Source of the DNA: Flavobacteriales bacterium
GTDB taxonomy: Bacteria > Bacteroidota > Bacteroidia > NS11-12g > UBA955
Length of the DNA stretch: 64,000 bases
NCBI GenBank assembly: GCA_002737705.1
Contig: NSIM01000004.1
Coordinates: 1-64,000 of the forward strand
Direction: 5' to 3'
Shown here: positions 62,187 to 64,000 of the stretch, piece after piece
Position numbering within the stretch: the stretch's first letter is position 1
How the letters are laid out: each line of letters starts with the position of its first letter
Program-made: the position numbers and the translations under genes
The notes under the pieces: model-generated
Databases searched by the model: none
What the model was told of the DNA's origin: nothing
The model's input: only the letters and a program-made list of their open reading frames with translations

Positions 62187-63422
62187 ATGGATGAGATAGA
62201 ACAGAATAATCCGGCGCGCGCCCTATTCAACAAAGCAAAGACCGCCTTTGCTTTAGGGGAGATTTACGAAGCCAATATAGTTATTCGAAAGGCAATAGAA
62301 TTTGAAGCCAACGAGGAATATATTTCCCTTGCCAAGGATATAAAACGAGAAATCGGACTCAAATCCCTTCGTAAAGCACAAGTTTTATTTGATCGTGAAC
62401 AGTATCATGAATCTTTGGATGAGGCCACCAAAGCACTCGACTTGCTTGAAGAATCTGTCGAAGCCGAAGAAATTATTACCCATATCAAATTGCGTATTAA
62501 GAAGACAAAATCTAATCGACGCTATATTGGGATAGCAGCTATATTGTTTCTGGTTATTGTTATATCAATTGTTTGGGTATCTTACGGCAGTTATAGTGAT
62601 GAAAATGATGCTTTTAAAGAGGCTGAGGCGCAAATGAGTATTGCTGCGTATCAACACTTTTTAGTGCAGTATCCAAAAGGAAAATTCGCAAAAAGAGCCA
62701 GGGAAACCATTAAATCTATTGATGAGCAAGATGAGTCCCTTTGGAATTTTGCTGTCAACGCACCCAGTAAAATAACTTTAGAGCGATATCTATTCAAAAT
62801 GGAATCCCTGGGTGGAACACATGTTTCCAGTGCCAGACTCATGATAGACTCCTTCGATTTTGATGGCGCATTAAAAGAAAATTCCTTAGAAGCAATTCAA
62901 AAATACATAGCCGTTCATCCCAATGGAAATTATCTGCCAACTGCGAAACGTTTGCTGATTACATTGGTTACACCCGAGGAAAGAAATGAATTGTTGGTTT
63001 ACTTCAATACATTTTATGAATTATATGCCAGTGGTAATCATGAATCCTTGATGGGATATTTTAATTCCGTTACAAAGCGTTTTATGAATAAAACAGATAT
63101 CTCGAAAGCCGATTTGCTCTTGTTGTTTAATAAAAATCAAGACGGATATTCAAGTGAGAATATTTCCATGGATTCATCAACTTTCGCAGTTGAAAAGGCG
63201 CTTAATGGAAATTATACCATTCATTTTACGATTGACGCAAACAAAAAAAAGAATATTGGTGACAATTCACTCAAGGGCAAAACAAAGCGTTTGGCCAAGA
63301 AATTTCGTGGAGAAAGGACTACGGTTTCGTATTACAGCAATCAAAGGGTTGAATTAATTCTAACACCTGAAAAGAAAATTAACTCTTATACAGTCCGTTT
63401 GCTGAGTTCAATAAAACGCTAA
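62187..63422 (+). CDS. Hypothetical membrane protein with N-terminal TPR-like region
   Basis: A 411-aa protein. Residues 1-105 are helical and TPR-like (ARALFNKAKTAFALGEIYEA, KAQVLFDREQYHESLDEATK), followed by a basic stretch and one membrane helix (YIGIAAILFLVIVISIVWVS, about residues 113-132). The outer part (about 140-411) has YQHFLVQYPKGKFAKRARET-type motifs and a beta-rich C-terminal domain. The topology suggests a cytoplasmic N-terminus and a periplasmic C-terminus. No family recognised. It precedes the rhodopsin gene by 163 nt. Confidence 0.7.
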   Translation: MDEIEQNNPARALFNKAKTAFALGEIYEANIVIRKAIEFEANEEYISLAKDIKREIGLKSLRKAQVLFDREQYHESLDEATKALDLLEESVEAEEIITHIKLRIKKTKSNRRYIGIAAILFLVIVISIVWVSYGSYSDENDAFKEAEAQMSIAAYQHFLVQYPKGKFAKRARETIKSIDEQDESLWNFAVNAPSKITLERYLFKMESLGGTHVSSARLMIDSFDFDGALKENSLEAIQKYIAVHPNGNYLPTAKRLLITLVTPEERNELLVYFNTFYELYASGNHESLMGYFNSVTKRFMNKTDISKADLLLLFNKNQDGYSSENISMDSSTFAVEKALNGNYTIHFTIDANKKKNIGDNSLKGKTKRLAKKFRGERTTVSYYSNQRVELILTPEKKINSYTVRLLSSIKR

Positions 63423-63585
63423 CTCCTTCCTCTAAAATCTTTTTACATTGAAGTCGTATTGAAGTCGTTCACTTGTTGATAATTAAAAATTGTCAAAGGC
63501 ACTATTGTCATGTTCAATGATTATTTGATTAACAAAAAAATGTGTTTTCATTATTTTATAACTATTATTGCTTAAAATATAAAAA

Positions 63586-64000
63586 ATGACACATTTAACA
63601 ACCTTACTACCAATCGCCTCTGACAATTACGTAGCATTTACGTTTTTTACCGGAACAATGGCCATGATGGCCGCATCCTTATTCTTCTTTTTTGAACTGA
63701 GTAACACAAAGCCAGAATGGAGGACTTCCATTCTTGTTTCTGGCTTAATTACTTTCATTGCAGCAGTGCATTACTACTACATGAGAGATTACAACTTAGG
63801 TACTGGTCAGTCACCTATCTTCTTCCGATATGTGGATTGGATTCTTACTGTTCCATTAATGTGTGTTGAGTTTTATTTAATTACCAAAAAAGCAGGTGCA
63901 AAAATTAACTTGTTATGGAAATTGATTTTTGCTTCTCTAATTATGTTGATTACTGGTTATTTTGGAGAAGCAGTTTACAAAGGTTCAGCCGCAATATGGG
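63586..64000 (+). CDS. Proteorhodopsin (green-absorbing, proton-pump type), 5' part
   Basis: A light-driven proton pump; the first 138 codons are present and the gene runs off the window end, so the track omits it. Start ATG 63586 gives MTHLTTLLPIASDNYVAFTF and the first helices. Helix C reads FFRYVDWILTVPLM-CVEFYLI: using proteorhodopsin numbering, Asp97 (acceptor), Thr101 and Glu108 (donor) form the DTE motif of outward proton pumps, and position 105 is Met, associated with green absorption in Bacteroidota rhodopsins. His75 is present in AAVHYYYMRD. The retinal Lys in helix G lies beyond the window. The upstream 163 bp are AT-rich with no clear TAnnTTTG box. Confidence 0.95.
   Translation, partial: MTHLTTLLPIASDNYVAFTFFTGTMAMMAASLFFFFELSNTKPEWRTSILVSGLITFIAAVHYYYMRDYNLGTGQSPIFFRYVDWILTVPLMCVEFYLITKKAGAKINLLWKLIFASLIMLITGYFGEAVYKGSAAIW

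Noticed and set aside
63586-64000. Sodium-pump (NDQ) or chloride-pump (NTQ) rhodopsin
   Set aside because: Helix C has Asp-Thr-Glu, the proton-pump motif.
1-64000. CRISPR arrays, transposases, restriction or other defence genes
   Set aside because: No regularly spaced repeats and no such protein families among the supported ORFs.

Overview
The window is a chromosomal segment of a member of the Bacteroidota. Evidence seen in the sequence: many TAnnTTTG boxes (the Bacteroidota -7 promoter element), two proteins with type IX secretion (T9SS) C-terminal sorting domains, several families typical of the phylum (DUF1800/DUF1501 pair, DUF2795, porin-like barrels, PagL-like lipid A deacylase), an AT-rich composition and a partial proteorhodopsin at the right edge. 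The rhodopsin suggests a light-exposed aquatic lineage. I cannot resolve the order or genus by eye.

Layout. 1-3540: a leftward SulP anion transporter and beta-carbonic anhydrase (probably inorganic carbon handling) with two small ORFs downstream, a divergent TetR-family regulator, and the N-terminal stump of a second SulP gene between regulator and transporter. This block abuts the 3' end of tRNA-Glu. 3743-12536: tRNA-Glu, rsfS, birA, a DUF1800-DUF1501(T9SS) pair, tRNA-Gln, prs-rplY, superoxide dismutase and pnuC. 12502-23721: an M16 peptidase divergent from a rightward run of nrnA, an FKBP-type lipoprotein, rfbB, cysS, rsmE, purD, a DUF502 membrane protein, then exbB-exbD translationally coupled to a PagL-like deacylase.

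23848-29033: a leftward ABC exporter, a TPR protein and an outer-membrane-type protein. 29184-41588: comF, a large Calx-beta/OB-fold T9SS cargo, a second ABC exporter, ftsH, a membrane-tethered TPR-LuxR regulator, kynureninase, an O-methyltransferase and a DUF2795 protein. 41619-48931: hflX, two hypothetical genes that overlap, msrB and polA. 48928-55315: a porin-like barrel, then a small membrane protein and a lipoprotein/outer-membrane pair. 55602-64000: two glycosyltransferases, a thioredoxin lipoprotein, a TPR gene coupled to phosphosulfolactate synthase, a LysE exporter, a TPR-like membrane protein and the 5' part of a rhodopsin gene.

Most of the window is ordinary core genome. The most informative observations are: (1) a TetR-type divergent control region with overlapping palindromes between two outward-facing -7 boxes; (2) a repeated placement of -7 boxes only 4-9 nt before start codons, which implies leaderless mRNAs for about eight genes; (3) a DTE-type, Met105 (green-absorbing type) proteorhodopsin truncated by the window end; (4) couplings of unexpected partners (ExbBD with a PagL-like enzyme; a TPR protein with phosphosulfolactate synthase). 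I saw no CRISPR array, insertion sequence, rRNA or recognisable defence system.
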